In this document: positions 1 to 9,015 of the stretch, piece after piece
Position numbering within the stretch: the first letter of the stretch is position 1
How the letters are laid out: each line of letters starts with the position of its first letter
Source of the DNA: Saccharibacillus sp. CPCC 101409
GTDB lineage: Bacteria > Bacillota > Bacilli > Paenibacillales > Paenibacillaceae
Reading direction: 5' to 3'
Assembly (NCBI RefSeq): GCF_030518235.1
Contig: NZ_JAULSA010000002.1
Coordinates: forward strand, 372,001-436,000
DNA: 64,000 nucleotides
Made by a program: the position numbers and the translations under genes
The notes under the pieces: model-generated
What the model saw: only the letters and a program-made list of their open reading frames with translations
The model's database searches: none
Told to the model about the DNA's origin: nothing

Positions 1-324
1 AATCAGGACGGGAAGCAGCGCAAACAAATGCAGGATCACACTGCCCAGGAACGATCCGACCGCTTTTTTGGATGTTCGGGATATCCGGGCGCTGCGGCGA
101 GCCATCGTCAGGCCGAGGATCGTCTGCAGCAGCAGAAGGGCGAAAATCCCGTAATAAAGAAAGCTCCACTCGAGAACGCCGAAGACGACGAGCAGGATCA
201 GCAGCAGAATCTCCGCGGCGCGAACCCGACTTTTGACAAGCCGATGCCCAACTTGCGTTCGGATCGTTCGGATAAGAAAAACAAGATCCACCCCGACCAA
301 CAACGCCAGAATCGTCATGCCCAT
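1..324 (-). CDS. Membrane protein, N-terminal part (runs off window)
   Basis: The 108 visible residues hold three or four hydrophobic stretches: residues 1-17, about 36-60 with an EWSFLYYG motif, and a last one at the window edge. Basic linkers separate them. The ATG at 324 follows a GGAGGTGAG ribosome site at a good distance; an in-frame ATG at 318 is the alternative. This layout resembles the membrane anchor in front of some Paenibacillus alpha/beta hydrolases, but the catalytic part lies outside the window, so the function is not assigned. It reads in the same direction as the ABC exporter upstream of it. Confidence 0.6.
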   Translation of the reverse strand, partial: MGMTILALLVGVDLVFLIRTIRTQVGHRLVKSRVRAAEILLLILLVVFGVLEWSFLYYGIFALLLLQTILGLTMARRSARISRTSKKAVGSFLGSVILHLFALLPVLI

Positions 325-532
325 TCTCTCACCTCCATGTGTGTTCCAACCGCTCCCCAGTATAGGGAGCATGCGGAAACTCCGCAACGAATCGGAGGCA
401 AGCTGCATTCTGACGGGACAAGATGCAAAGCGCGGCCGGAATCGGACCGAAAAAAGAACCGCATGCCGCCGCACCCCTGCCCCGGGATCGGGCCTTTGCT
501 ATTGAAGCAAACAAGTGAAGCGAAACGAGCCG

Positions 533-2347
533 CTAAGCCGGCGTCTTCGCCGCAAACTGCTTGTCGTGCAGTTCTTTGTACAGTCCGCCGAGCGCCAGCA
601 GCTCGTCGTGCCGGCCACGTTCGGCGATGCGGCCGCCGTCGACCACGAGAATCTGGTCGGCGCTGCGCACCGTGGAGAGGCGATGGGCAATCACGATGCC
701 CGTCTTGCCGCGCAGCAGGGCGTTCATCGCCTGCTGGACGTGGTATTCCGAGCGCGTATCGAGCGCGGAAGTCGCTTCGTCGAGAATCACGACCGGCGGA
801 TTCTTGAGCAGGACCCGCGCGATGGCGATGCGCTGCTTCTCGCCGCCCGACAGTTTGATGCCGCGGTTGCCGACAACGGTGTCGTAGCCGTCCGGCAGTC
901 CGGCGATAAAGTCGTGGATATAAGCCGCGCGGCAGGCGGCGATCATCTTGTCTTCGTCCGCATTTTCGTCGGCGTACAGCAGATTCTCGCGAATCGTGCC
1001 GTTGAACAGATACGTATCCTGCGTAACAAGCCCGATCCGCGATCTCAGCGCTTCAAGCGTTACGCTTCGCACATCGGCCCCGCCGACCGAGACGCTGCCC
1101 GAATCGACTTCGTACAGCCGAGGAATAAGCTGTGTGATCGTGGTCTTGCCCGCGCCGCTCGGCCCGACCAGCGCCGTTACGGTACCGGGCTTGGCATCGA
1201 AAGAAATGCCGCGCAGCGCCGGCTTGTCCGCTTGATAAGCGAAGCTCACATCGCGGAACCCGATGCCGCCGTCCGGCACCGCCGCGGCGGCGTCTGGTAT
1301 ATCCTTGATCTCCGAATCGAGATCGAAGTATTCGAAGATGCGCTGGAACAGCGCGACGGAACGCTTGATATCGACATATAAATTCGTCAGCGAACCGACC
1401 GGGCCGTACAGGCGGCCGAGCAGCGCCACGAACGCGATAATCGCGCCGATGGAGATCTCGCCCTGGATAAACAGGTAGCCCCCGTAGAGGTAGATCAGCA
1501 TCGGTCCGATCGAACCGAAGGTGCCGACCATCATCATAAACCAGCGTCCCGCCGTCGATTCGCGGATTTGCAGCCGCGTCGTGTCGGCGTTTGCCGTCCG
1601 GAATCCTTCGTATTCTTTGCCGTCCCGCGCAAACAGCTTCATCAGCAGATAGCCGCTCAAGCCCAGCGTTTCTTCCACGATCCGGTTTTGCTCGGAAATT
1701 TTCTCCTGCGTTTGCTTCGCCAGCTTCCAGCGCACCCGGCCCATCCGCCGGGTCGGCGCGGCGAACAGCGGCAGAACGCACAGGCTGAGCAGAGCCAGCT
1801 TGCCGTTCATCAGGAACAGCGTAACCGCGGTCGAGACCAGAACCAGCACATTGCTGGCGAAGCTGACAAGCGTTCCGCTGAAGATGCCCTGGATGCCGGC
1901 GATATCGCTCGTCATCCGCGTAATGACTTCGCCCTGTTTCACGTTCGAGAAGAACGACAGGGGAAGGCTCTGCAGATGCCGGTACATCCGGTTCTTCATA
2001 TCGTATACGATATGCTGGGAAATATACGTGTTGAGATAGCTTTGCAGCACGCCCAGCACGCCCGACAGCACGGTCGTCGCCAGCGACGCGCTCACCAGAA
2101 ACGCCAGCAGGCGCAGGTCTTTGCCGGGCAGCGCTTTGTCGACGATCTGCTGAATCAGCAGCGGAGGCAGCAGGCCGAGCAGCGAAGTAACGACCAGCAC
2201 GGCCAGCACCGCCAGCGTACGCCGCCGGTACGGCGCGAAATAGCCGGCGATTCGCCGCAGCATGGCCGGCGAAAGATCCGGCTTGTCCGACGTTTCGTTG
2301 AATTTCATTCGTCCCATCGAGGGACTGCCTGTTTTGGTCATGTTCAT
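533..2347 (-). CDS. ABC exporter, fused permease and ATPase (half-transporter)
   Basis: A 604-residue type I ABC exporter subunit. The membrane domain covers about residues 40-330 with six predicted helices, and the nucleotide-binding domain about 360-600. Walker A is GPSGAGKT (395-402), the Q-loop glutamine is Q443, the signature is LSGGEKQR (499-506), Walker B is VVILDE (519-524) and the H-loop histidine is H555. All key ATPase residues are present, so it should work as a homodimer exporting drugs, lipids or peptides (BmrA/MsbA-like). The start has an AAGGAG site. It lies 68 bases downstream of a MarR gene, which probably represses it. The substrate cannot be read from the sequence. Confidence 0.93.
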   Translation of the reverse strand: MNMTKTGSPSMGRMKFNETSDKPDLSPAMLRRIAGYFAPYRRRTLAVLAVLVVTSLLGLLPPLLIQQIVDKALPGKDLRLLAFLVSASLATTVLSGVLGVLQSYLNTYISQHIVYDMKNRMYRHLQSLPLSFFSNVKQGEVITRMTSDIAGIQGIFSGTLVSFASNVLVLVSTAVTLFLMNGKLALLSLCVLPLFAAPTRRMGRVRWKLAKQTQEKISEQNRIVEETLGLSGYLLMKLFARDGKEYEGFRTANADTTRLQIRESTAGRWFMMMVGTFGSIGPMLIYLYGGYLFIQGEISIGAIIAFVALLGRLYGPVGSLTNLYVDIKRSVALFQRIFEYFDLDSEIKDIPDAAAAVPDGGIGFRDVSFAYQADKPALRGISFDAKPGTVTALVGPSGAGKTTITQLIPRLYEVDSGSVSVGGADVRSVTLEALRSRIGLVTQDTYLFNGTIRENLLYADENADEDKMIAACRAAYIHDFIAGLPDGYDTVVGNRGIKLSGGEKQRIAIARVLLKNPPVVILDEATSALDTRSEYHVQQAMNALLRGKTGIVIAHRLSTVRSADQILVVDGGRIAERGRHDELLALGGLYKELHDKQFAAKTPA

Positions 2348-2415
2348 GCACCAGCTCCTTGTATGATTGGATTGAAGACTCGCTTTTCGCGACAGGGGCT
2401 CGGACGTTTAAACAG

Positions 2416-2880
2416 TTACAAACGCTCCAGCAATCTGCGGTGCGTCTCCAGCAGCAGCTCGATCTCCTCCTGCCGGAAATCTCGCAGCGCTTCGCTTAAC
2501 CGCAGCCGGGACAGATCTTCGCGGGCGTAGCGCTCGCACAATTCTTCGCCGGCCGCAGTCGGATACAGCCGGGTTTCCCGGCGGTCCCGCGGCGAGACGC
2601 GGCGCTCGGCCAGCTCCTGCTCGACGAGGGTATCGATATGCAGGCTGACCCGGCTTTTGGGCACGCGCAGCCGCTCGGTCACTTCTTTCTGCGGCAGGCC
2701 CGGCAGTTCGCGGATCAGGCGGAGAATATCCAGCTGATGCACGGTCAGGCCGGCTTCGGCTGCGCTTTGATGCGCGAGCTTTTTCAAATGCCGGGCGACG
2801 GCGAAGAACGAGGCGTATACCCGGTCGGTTTGTTCGCACGCTTGGGATTCCCGCGACGAATCGGGATGGATATCGGACAT
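2416..2880 (-). CDS. MarR-family transcriptional regulator
   Basis: A 154-residue protein with the MarR winged-helix fold. The dimer-forming N-terminal helix is followed by a recognition region (LPQKEVTERLRVPKSRVS) and a wing containing SPRDRRETRLYPT, the typical DxR motif. It is first in a two-gene operon with the ABC exporter. Two tandem palindromes lie over its own promoter, which suggests autorepression relieved by a ligand, as in many MarR/efflux pairs. The start ATG at 2880 follows GAGGAG. The ligand is unknown. Confidence 0.92.
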   Translation of the reverse strand: MSDIHPDSSRESQACEQTDRVYASFFAVARHLKKLAHQSAAEAGLTVHQLDILRLIRELPGLPQKEVTERLRVPKSRVSLHIDTLVEQELAERRVSPRDRRETRLYPTAAGEELCERYAREDLSRLRLSEALRDFRQEEIELLLETHRRLLERL

Positions 2881-2908
2881 GGTCTAAACTCCTCGGTCTG
2901 CATATATT

Positions 2909-2939
2909 GTTTACTACATAAACAGTTTACATCATAAAC
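2909..2939 (-). promoter_or_regulatory. Tandem palindromic operator of the marR-ABC operon
   Basis: Two 15-bp palindromes of the form GTTTA-N5-TAAAC lie at 2909-2923 and 2925-2939, with centres 16 bp apart. They overlap the likely -10 region, so bound MarR dimers would block RNA polymerase. The inference rests on position and symmetry. Confidence 0.7.
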
Positions 2940-2952
2940 TATATTTTTGCAA
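2924..2952 (-). promoter_or_regulatory. Likely sigma-A promoter of the marR-ABC operon
   Basis: On the minus strand TTGCAA (2952-2947) is followed after 17 bases by TAAACT (2929-2924). The hexamers are moderate matches and coincide with the operator repeats. Confidence 0.5.
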
Positions 2953-3108
2953 GACTGTGCAATTTTGCGACATTCGGTCTCTGCAAGCAGCGTACGGTAT
3001 TCGCGCGCTGGATCGCAAAACGGCTCTGGCGCTTTTGCGGCCCTCCGGGTATGATGGGAAAGAATCGACGGATCGACCCACCTCTGGATAATAGGAGATG
3101 TCAGCGAT

Positions 3109-4917
3109 ATGGTTTACTCCGCACGACGTTCCGCGCGGCGCTATATGCCTTTTACATACAAGACGATGATTCCGTATCTGCTGCTGGTACTGCTGACCGA
3201 CGCGGTGATCGGCTCCATCTCGTATTCTATGCTGACCGACTCCCGGACCGAAATGGCCGAGACCAGCATCCGCACCAGCATGAAGCAGGCCAGCGCCAAT
3301 ATCCGGTACAAAATGGACGAGATCCAGCGCATGTCCGATACCCTTTTCGGCAGTGTGCCGTTTCAGCGGGCGCTTCAGGAGGACGGCGATCCGCTCGACG
3401 TTTACCTGACGATGACCGACGAGATCATCCCCGCGCTCAAAGCGCCGCTCCAGCTGTTCGGCAACGATATCCGGCTGATGCTGTATACGCCCAACCCCGA
3501 TCTGAACGCCGTGTCCGGCGACAATCTGGAGCTGCCGATCAAGAACAGCGATTATTACATCCTGCCGCTTGCGGGTATCGAAGACGCGGACTGGTTTGAC
3601 GAATTGGAGAACGAAGATCGCGACAACGGTTGGCTCCAGATCGATACCGACCGGAAGCTGGGCAATATTTCGCATTTCCGCCGCCTGGTTTCGTACAGCG
3701 ATTACAAGACGGGGATCGGCTATATCCGCATCACCGCGTCGCTCGAAGATTTGTTCGGCGGATTGGAAGCGTTTCCGATCGCGGAAGGCTTTACGGTGAG
3801 TATGCTGGATTCGTCCGCTGGGCAAACGCTGTTTCGCAAAGGACCGCAGCAGGAGCCGGAGGAAGGAAGCGGTTCGGTCTCGTACCTGACGCTGAGCGAA
3901 CGGATTCCCGGCACGGACCTGCTGATCGAAACGAAAGTGCCGCGCCGGTACCTGACCCGCGACGCGGGCAGGCTCCAGCAGGCGATCGTGCTGGTCTGCG
4001 CGCTCAGCTTCGCGGTGATGGCGTGCATCGGCTTTCTGGTCGCGCGGCTGTCCGGCCGCAAAATCTCGCGCATTTTGTCTACGGTGCGGTCTTTTCAAAA
4101 AGGACGCCTGGAAAAACGCCTGCATTTCTCCGGCAGCGACGAGTTCGTGCAGATCGCCGACGCGTTCAACGCCATGGCCGCCAGCATCGACGAACTGCTG
4201 CGCAGCGTGTACCGCCAGGGCGTGCAGACCAAGCAGGCGGAGCTCGAAGCGCTTCAAGCGCAGATCAATCCGCATTTTCTGTACAATACGCTGTCGACGA
4301 TCAGCAGTCTGGCGAATCTGGGCGAGATCGGCAAAGTGACGGAAATGGTGCACGGTCTGTCGCGCTTCTACCGGCTGACGCTCAATCGGGGCAGTGTGCA
4401 GATTACGGTGGAGCGCGAGCTGGAGCAGATCGAAGCCTATCTCGATATCCAGCGGGTGAAGTACGCCGAAGCGTTCCGGGTGCATTTCGATATCGAGCCG
4501 GGCATTGAACAAGCGACGATTATCAAGCTGGTGCTCCAGCCTTTTGTCGAAAATATTTTCAAACATGCCTGGTTCGGCGAAAGGATCTCGATCCTGATTA
4601 CCGGCCGCCGCGAAGACGATCTTATCGTGCTCCAGGTGATCGACGACGGAATCGGGATGAAGCCGGGTACGCTGCGGGAGCTGACGGAACCGCGGGAAGC
4701 GTCGGGGGATGAAGACGGACACGGTTCTTCCGGGGGCTACGGGGTCAAGAACGTGGACGAGCGCATCAAGCTGAAATACGGACAGCCTTACGGCGTTGTG
4801 ATCGGCAGCGTGTACGGAGGAGGCACGACGGTCCGGCTGACGTTCCCGGCGGATCTGCCGGAGCCGGGCGCGGCGGAGAAAGACCCGCGCGGGGAAAATG
4901 AAAGGGGGAGCTCGTAA
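3109..4917 (+). CDS. Sensor histidine kinase, YesM family
   Basis: A 602-residue membrane kinase. It has a transmembrane helix at about 20-42, an extracellular Cache-like region to about 285, a second helix near 292-312, a HAMP domain to about 360, a His_kinase region with phospho-acceptor H389 (QINPHFLYNTL) and a C-terminal ATPase with DDGIGM and GGYGVKNV. An AGGAG site precedes the start. Its TAA stop overlaps the ATG of the next gene by one base. The sugar transporter and two beta-galactosidases that follow suggest it senses an extracellular galactoside or its binding protein, which is inference. Confidence 0.93.
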   Translation: MVYSARRSARRYMPFTYKTMIPYLLLVLLTDAVIGSISYSMLTDSRTEMAETSIRTSMKQASANIRYKMDEIQRMSDTLFGSVPFQRALQEDGDPLDVYLTMTDEIIPALKAPLQLFGNDIRLMLYTPNPDLNAVSGDNLELPIKNSDYYILPLAGIEDADWFDELENEDRDNGWLQIDTDRKLGNISHFRRLVSYSDYKTGIGYIRITASLEDLFGGLEAFPIAEGFTVSMLDSSAGQTLFRKGPQQEPEEGSGSVSYLTLSERIPGTDLLIETKVPRRYLTRDAGRLQQAIVLVCALSFAVMACIGFLVARLSGRKISRILSTVRSFQKGRLEKRLHFSGSDEFVQIADAFNAMAASIDELLRSVYRQGVQTKQAELEALQAQINPHFLYNTLSTISSLANLGEIGKVTEMVHGLSRFYRLTLNRGSVQITVERELEQIEAYLDIQRVKYAEAFRVHFDIEPGIEQATIIKLVLQPFVENIFKHAWFGERISILITGRREDDLIVLQVIDDGIGMKPGTLRELTEPREASGDEDGHGSSGGYGVKNVDERIKLKYGQPYGVVIGSVYGGGTTVRLTFPADLPEPGAAEKDPRGENERGSS

Positions 4918-6560
4918 TGGCGGTACGGGTGCTGCTGGTCGACGACGAAACGATCGACCTGGAATGGATGCGCCGGCGGGTGCTGTCGGGCGGGCTCGAT
5001 ATCGAGCTGGCCGGAGCGGTGACCAGCGGGTTCGCCGCGCTGGAGCGGCTCAAAGAGCAGCCGGTCGATCTGATCCTGTCGGATATCCGCATGCCGATCA
5101 TGACGGGAACCGAATTTGCGCGCCGGGCGAAAGTCATCAATCCCAAGCTGAAGATCGTGTTTATCAGCGGGCACGAAGAATTCGATTACGCCCGCGAAGC
5201 GATCGAGATCAGCGCGTCGGCGTATCTGCTCAAGCCGGTGAAGGACGAAGATTTGTACGCTACGCTGAATAGGCTGTGCGAACAGCTGCGCCAGGAAGGG
5301 GAGCGCGACCGCTCGATGCTCGAAGCGCTTTCGCTCGTGCAGGAAGAACTGCTGCTGCGCTGGTTCGAAGACGACGAGTACGCGGCCCCTGCGCCTCATC
5401 TTCGCGCTGTGGTCGAACCGCTGCTGGCCGAAGGCTCCGCCGCGGCCGTCATCGAGATCGACGATGCGGAGTGGAAGCTCGGGGAAGACGGAGAAGACGG
5501 GCGCCGCCGCTGGACGCGGCGAATCGCCGCGCTGATCCGCTCATGCGCCGCGGAGGAGCAGCTGGGCACGCTGATTCCGCACGGTCCCGCCCGCTTCGTG
5601 CTGCTGGCGGCGCGGCCTGCGGCCGCTTTCTCGGCCGGACTTCAGGGGCTGATCCGCGAAGTGGAGCAGAGCTGCGGCCATACGATCACGATCGGCCTCG
5701 GTCCGCATGCGGACGACGAAGCCGGCCTGTACCGGTCGTACCGCCGGGCCGCGGAAGCGCTGAGTACCAAATGGCTGCTCGGCAAGAACCGGCTGATCGC
5801 GAACGAAGCAAGCTTTGCCGCGAACGATCGGCCGGACGGGCGGAAGCCGGCGGAAGCGCCGGAGAACGAAACCGGAGAGCCGGCTGTTCCCGCCGCGGCC
5901 GGAGCCGGAATCGAAGCCTCGGCGCAGCGGCTGATCGACGCCATCCTGGGCTACGATCTGGTGGCGATCGACGACGGGCTGCTGGAGCTGTTCCGCAGCG
6001 ACGCCGCATCGGCCGGGGCCGGGAAAAGGCGCGTCTACGAGCTGATCGTGCGGCTGACTTCGATCCTGCACGCCGATCTCCAGCGGCGCAGCGAGAATCT
6101 GTACGAGCTGCTGGAATGGGACAGCCACAATCCCGAGCTGCTGTTCCGGTTCGAGACGGTGCACGATATCCGCTCCTGGCTCAGACGCCGCTTCTTCGAA
6201 TTGTCGGAACTGCTGTACGTCAAAAGCCAGCGGCAGAAGCGCAAGCTGATCGACGAGATGATCCGCTACGCCGAAGCCCGGCCGGAACAAAAGATCACGC
6301 TCAAGGAAGCGGCCGCGCATTTCGACTTTACCCCCAATTACCTGGGTCATCTGTTCAAGGAAGAAACGGGCGTATCGTTCGGCGAGCACGTCAACGAGCT
6401 GCGCAATACCCGCGTGTGCGAGCTGCTGCGCGACCCCACGCTGCGCATCTACGAGATCGCCGAGCGGATGGGCTACAAGAACATGATTTATTTCAACCGG
6501 CAGTTCAAGCTGAATACCGGCATGACGCCGGGCGAATACCGCAAGAAAAACCGGATTTGA
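4917..6560 (+). CDS. Response regulator, YesN/AraC type
   Basis: A 547-residue regulator. The N-terminal receiver domain has VDDE and phospho-acceptor D56 (LILSDIRMP), with the conserved K in LLKPVKD. A long variable middle region follows, and the C-terminal 100 residues are an AraC-type double helix-turn-helix (FTPNYLGHLFKEETG, IYEIAERMGYKNMIYFNR). It is translationally coupled to the YesM kinase by a 1-base overlap. It probably activates the downstream ABC importer and galactosidase genes. Confidence 0.94.
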   Translation: MAVRVLLVDDETIDLEWMRRRVLSGGLDIELAGAVTSGFAALERLKEQPVDLILSDIRMPIMTGTEFARRAKVINPKLKIVFISGHEEFDYAREAIEISASAYLLKPVKDEDLYATLNRLCEQLRQEGERDRSMLEALSLVQEELLLRWFEDDEYAAPAPHLRAVVEPLLAEGSAAAVIEIDDAEWKLGEDGEDGRRRWTRRIAALIRSCAAEEQLGTLIPHGPARFVLLAARPAAAFSAGLQGLIREVEQSCGHTITIGLGPHADDEAGLYRSYRRAAEALSTKWLLGKNRLIANEASFAANDRPDGRKPAEAPENETGEPAVPAAAGAGIEASAQRLIDAILGYDLVAIDDGLLELFRSDAASAGAGKRRVYELIVRLTSILHADLQRRSENLYELLEWDSHNPELLFRFETVHDIRSWLRRRFFELSELLYVKSQRQKRKLIDEMIRYAEARPEQKITLKEAAAHFDFTPNYLGHLFKEETGVSFGEHVNELRNTRVCELLRDPTLRIYEIAERMGYKNMIYFNRQFKLNTGMTPGEYRKKNRI

Positions 6561-6589
6561 CGTTTGGCTTCTTTCTTTTCCTCCGCATT

Positions 6590-6618
6590 GGCCCGCAGCC
6601 GCTACAAGGCTGCGGGCC
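6590..6618 (+). terminator. Perfect 11-bp hairpin after the kinase-regulator pair
   Basis: GGCCCGCAGCC (6590-6600) and its exact complement (6608-6618) flank a 7-base loop. No T-run follows, so it may only weakly terminate or stabilise the 3' end of the upstream message. Confidence 0.45.
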
Positions 6619-6723
6619 GATTGTCGGAATGGGGACGCGAGAAACAAGGCATACGGAAAACGGGGGATGCGCAAAACAACGATGGATCGGTGAAAAAGTA
6701 TAGGTTTTTGTTGGCCGCCTCCA

Positions 6724-6752
6724 TTTTTATCCTGTAAGCGCTTCCTTATAAT
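6724..6752 (+). promoter_or_regulatory. Promoter with overlapping cre-like box before the galactoside ABC operon
   Basis: A perfect TATAAT lies at 6747-6752 with a poor -35 (TTTTTA, 6724-6729), typical of activator-dependent promoters. A cre-like 16-mer at 6732-6747 contains TGTAAGCGCTTCC and matches 14 of 16 consensus positions. It sits between the -35 and -10, so CcpA would repress here. Both assignments are by pattern only. Confidence 0.5.
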
Positions 6753-6836
6753 CAATGACATAGAGCCGCATTGCCAAGCGCCGCTTCGTCAACAAACCGC
6801 AGCGCGCCCGAAAGCGGGCAAGAAAGGGGAATCATC

Positions 6837-7778
6837 ATGACACAACAGACCGCAGCCGGAAGGAAACGCGGGTTCTGGGACGACGTCAGGAAAAATCGCA
6901 CAATGCTGCTGATGCTGGCTCCGGCCGTCCTGTTTTTCCTGCTGTTCGCTTATGTGCCGATGGCGGGGATCGTACTCGCTTTCAAACAGTTCAACTACGA
7001 CGGGGGCGTGTTCGGCAGTCCGTGGAACGGTCTCGACAACTTCAAATTCTTTTTCGACTCCGGGGACGCCTGGCGCGTGACGCGCAACACCGCGCTGTAC
7101 AATATCGCGTTTATCGTCGTCAACAACGTGCTCCAGATCTTCGCGGCGATCCTGCTGTTCGAAGCGGCGGGCAAATGGTTCCGCAAGATTGCGCAGACCA
7201 TCATGTTCCTGCCGTACTTTATCTCCTGGGTCGTCGTCGGCGCGATCGCGTACAACCTGTTCAACTTCGACGTCGGCACGATCAACATGCTGCGCCAGGG
7301 ACTCGGCATGGAGCCGGTCGATATCTACAACACTTCCGCGTACTGGCCGTTTATCCTGGTCGCGGTATCCGCCTGGAAAACACTCGGCTACGGCATGGTG
7401 ATGTACCTGGCCGCGATCACGGGCATCGACACCGAAATGTACGAAGCGGCCGAGATCGACGGAGCGAATATCTTCCAGCGCATCTGGAAAATCACGCTGC
7501 CGAACCTCATGCCCACCGTTATTATTCTGGTGCTGCTGGCGATCGGCAATATTTTCCGCGGGGACTTCGGCATGTTCTACAATATGGTCGGCAACAACGG
7601 CCTGCTGTTCGCTTCGACCGACGTCATCGACACCTTCGTGTTCCGCTCGCTGACCACGTCCAACGAGATCGGGATGTCGGCCGCCGCCGGATTCTACCAA
7701 TCGGTGCTCGGCTTCGCCACCATCATGTTCGCCAACTACGCCGTGCGCAAATACGATAAAGACCGCGCTCTATTCTAG
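6837..7778 (+). CDS. Sugar ABC transporter permease, LplB type
   Basis: A 313-residue integral membrane protein of the binding-protein-dependent permease family. It has six predicted helices, the LplB-type opening PMAGIVLAFKQFN, and the EAA loop EAAEIDGANIFQRIWKITLP that contacts the ATPase. The ATG at 6837 is preferred because AAAGGGG lies just upstream; an earlier in-frame ATG lacks a site. It forms an importer with the next permease and the lipoprotein. No ATPase is encoded here, so a shared MsmX-like ATPase is expected, as known for this family. Confidence 0.94.
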   Translation: MTQQTAAGRKRGFWDDVRKNRTMLLMLAPAVLFFLLFAYVPMAGIVLAFKQFNYDGGVFGSPWNGLDNFKFFFDSGDAWRVTRNTALYNIAFIVVNNVLQIFAAILLFEAAGKWFRKIAQTIMFLPYFISWVVVGAIAYNLFNFDVGTINMLRQGLGMEPVDIYNTSAYWPFILVAVSAWKTLGYGMVMYLAAITGIDTEMYEAAEIDGANIFQRIWKITLPNLMPTVIILVLLAIGNIFRGDFGMFYNMVGNNGLLFASTDVIDTFVFRSLTTSNEIGMSAAAGFYQSVLGFATIMFANYAVRKYDKDRALF

Positions 7779-7799
7779 GACAAAGGAGGGAAAAGCGTT

Positions 7800-8738
7800 A
7801 TGAGTTCAACGAACGTCAACGAACGCCGGGCCGCCGCGCGGCCGGAAGCGAAGAAGCGGCCCGGAAGCGACCGGATTCTGCTGGCGGCGATCGGTTATAC
7901 GGTACTGACCGTGCTCGCGGTCTTCTGTATCTTTCCGTTTCTGCTGGTCGTCTCCTCGTCGCTGACCGCGGAAAGCGCGATTGTCGAAAAAGGCTTCCAG
8001 ATCATTCCTTCGGTGTTCTCGGTCGAAGCGTACAGCATCCTGTTCCGCTATCCGGCCGATATGCTGAAAGCCTACGGCATTACGATTACGGTAACGCTGA
8101 TCGGCACGGCGCTGGGGCTTTTCCTGACCGCGATGACCGCTTACGTGCTGTCGCGGCGCGATTTCAAATGGCGCAATCCGTTCTCGTTTTTCTTCTTCTT
8201 CACCACGCTGTTCAGCGGCGGGCTGGTGCCCTGGTACCTGATGATCGTCAACTATCTGCATCTCAAAGACACGCTGCTGGTGCTGATTCTGCCGATGCTG
8301 CTGAACGTGTTCTATATCATCGTCATGAAGTCGTTTATGAGCAGTATTCCCGAAGCGATCGTGGAATCGGCCAAGATCGACGGGGCGGGCGATTTCCTGA
8401 TTTTTATCAAACTGATTCTTCCGCTGTCCAAACCCGCGCTCGCCACCATCGGTTTGTTTATCGCGCTGGGCTACTGGAACGATTGGTACCACGCGCTGCT
8501 GTTTATTTCCGACTCCGACCTGATGCCTTTGCAGTATTATCTGTACCGGCTGCTCGGCAATATGGACGGCATGCGCAAAGCGATGATGGAGTCCGGCGCG
8601 GTGGTCAGCACAAGCCTGCCGACGGAAAGTTTGAAAATGGCGATGACCATCGTGGCGACGGGGCCGATCCTGCTGGCGTATCCGTTTATCCAGCGGTATT
8701 TCGTGCAGGGGCTTACGATCGGCGCGGTCAAAGGATAA
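7800..8738 (+). CDS. Carbohydrate ABC transporter permease, YtcP type
   Basis: A 312-residue permease with six predicted helices and the EAA motif VESAKIDGAGDFLIFIKLILP. It ends in GAVKG, the usual C-terminus of YtcP-like proteins. It lies 21 bases after the first permease with an AAAGGAGGG ribosome site. It is the second membrane subunit of the presumed galactoside importer. Confidence 0.94.
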   Translation: MSSTNVNERRAAARPEAKKRPGSDRILLAAIGYTVLTVLAVFCIFPFLLVVSSSLTAESAIVEKGFQIIPSVFSVEAYSILFRYPADMLKAYGITITVTLIGTALGLFLTAMTAYVLSRRDFKWRNPFSFFFFFTTLFSGGLVPWYLMIVNYLHLKDTLLVLILPMLLNVFYIIVMKSFMSSIPEAIVESAKIDGAGDFLIFIKLILPLSKPALATIGLFIALGYWNDWYHALLFISDSDLMPLQYYLYRLLGNMDGMRKAMMESGAVVSTSLPTESLKMAMTIVATGPILLAYPFIQRYFVQGLTIGAVKG

Positions 8739-8779
8739 TCCCCGGTTCCAGTAGCTTGTCTCACTTAATAATAGGGTTT

Positions 8780-8887
8780 CGTTCGGCTGGATTGCACATG
8801 GTTTAGGTGCGATTCCGTTGAAGATTTTGTACACGGTTCAAGTACAAATTCTCAGACGTGCGAAACCATACATCTACTTGAGACAAG
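8780..8887 (-). repeat. Dispersed 107-bp structured element, copy A
   Basis: Read on the minus strand, this stretch aligns almost without gaps to 46688-46794. It contains two short hairpins with similar loops. The first has arms TTTGTAC/GTACAAA, the second GCAC/GTGC. It lies between the second permease gene and the lipoprotein gene, antisense to the operon. No known family is recognised. Confidence 0.75.
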
Positions 8888-9015
8888 TCTCCAGTACTTT
8901 CATCTGGGACAAAGTACCGGCGCGGCTTCGCACCGGCTCTGCCCCGAAACGGCGCAATCGGGTTATCATACAGCTTTATCGATTTCAGCCTCACCATTTT
9001 ACCAAGAGGGGAACG

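Noticed and set aside
2932-4722. 596-codon frame opposite the first sensor kinase
   Set aside because: Composition is rich in Arg, His and Gln as in antisense shadows, and the plus strand carries all kinase motifs.
6636-6679. Weak direct repeats (CGAGAAACAA, CGCAAAACAA) before the first importer operon as YesN sites
   Set aside because: Too few matching bases and spacing of about 31 bp; not distinguishable from chance.
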